Assembly: GCA_036379455.1 (NCBI GenBank)
Contig: DASVGQ010000034.1
Location: forward strand, 1-6,201
Origin: SCRT01 sp036379455
GTDB lineage: Bacteria; Pseudomonadota; Gammaproteobacteria; Nevskiales; Nevskiaceae
Length of the DNA stretch: 6,201 bases
Direction: 5' to 3'
Shown here: in pieces, positions 6,061 through 6,201 of the stretch
Numbering within the stretch: the first letter of the stretch is position 1
Layout: every line of letters starts with the position of its first letter
The notes under the pieces: generated by a model
Seen by the model: the letters and a program-made list of their open reading frames with translations, nothing else
The model's database searches: none
What the model was told of the DNA's origin: nothing
Made by a program: the position numbers and the translations under genes

Positions 6061-6201
6061 ATGGGTGCTCGTACAGGCAAGGAGTACATCGACCGGCTGA
6101 ACTCGCTGCACATGGCGGTGCAGATCGACGGCAAGGCGGTGACGCGGCGGGTGGCGGAGCACCCGGCGTTCGCGGGGGTGGTGGGAACCTACGCCGAGCT
6201 C
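6061..6201 (+). CDS. 4-hydroxyphenylacetate 3-monooxygenase (HpaB-type) oxygenase component, partial (3' end missing)
   Basis: Only the first 47 codons are present; the frame runs open through the window end. The N-terminus matches the HpaB oxygenase family as I know it: A-R-T-G-K-E-Y-I-D-R-L, a short strand with DGKAV, then AEHPAFAGVVGTYAEL. These correspond to the RTGxEYxxxL and THPxFRxxxxxxAxLYD elements at the start of HpaB proteins, and look closer to the Thermus-like branch than to the E. coli enzyme. HpaB uses reduced FAD and oxygen to ortho-hydroxylate phenols such as 4-hydroxyphenylacetate; relatives act on p-coumarate, chlorophenols and other phenols. The flavin reductase gene directly upstream supplies the expected partner. 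4-Hydroxybutyryl-CoA dehydratase shares this N-terminal domain and cannot be strictly excluded from 47 residues, but a flavin reductase neighbour favours a monooxygenase. Substrate unknown. Confidence 0.78.
   Translation, partial: MGARTGKEYIDRLNSLHMAVQIDGKAVTRRVAEHPAFAGVVGTYAEL

Overview
This window is GC-rich (by eye roughly two thirds or more G+C) and densely coding, with every supported gene on the + strand. The gene families and their order point to a Gram-negative proteobacterium, probably a high-GC gamma- or betaproteobacterium. The exact taxon cannot be fixed from this sequence.

Positions 1 to 5315 read as the 3' part of one operon of the aryl polyene / xanthomonadin type. In order it holds a LolA-like periplasmic lipid carrier (5' end outside the window), a 12-TM MMPL/RND-type exporter of the COG4258 kind, an FAD-dependent oxidoreductase related to flavin halogenases, a DUF3261 lipoprotein, and a FabG-family ketoreductase. 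Genes are separated by 16 nt, 1 nt or overlap, so they are very likely co-transcribed and translationally coupled. The likely division of labour, known from the family and not proven here, is that the ketoreductase works in chain building on an acyl carrier protein, the flavoprotein tailors the product, and the MMPL exporter, LolA-like carrier and lipoprotein move the finished pigment lipid to the outer membrane. The ketosynthases, dehydratases, carrier proteins and starter-unit ligase expected for such a pathway are not in this window.

Positions 5316 to 5452 form a boundary: an imperfect GC-rich hairpin 17 nt after the fabG stop, then a possible -10 element and a good ribosome binding site. 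Downstream is a two-component flavin monooxygenase module: a short-chain flavin reductase of the HpaC type and the first 47 codons of an HpaB-type 4-hydroxyphenylacetate 3-monooxygenase oxygenase, cut by the window end. Whether this pair serves the pigment pathway, for example by hydroxylating an aryl head group, or is an unrelated aromatic-degradation unit cannot be decided here.

No RNA gene, insertion sequence, CRISPR array or large repeat was seen. The most interesting points are sequence-level departures: a halogenase-like flavoprotein with a broken WxWxIP motif but a retained lysine, a lipoprotein gene with no ATG/GTG/TTG at its signal peptide, an Asp in place of the ketoreductase's tetrad Asn, and the hydroxylase pair sitting where pigment clusters often carry ketosynthase genes.
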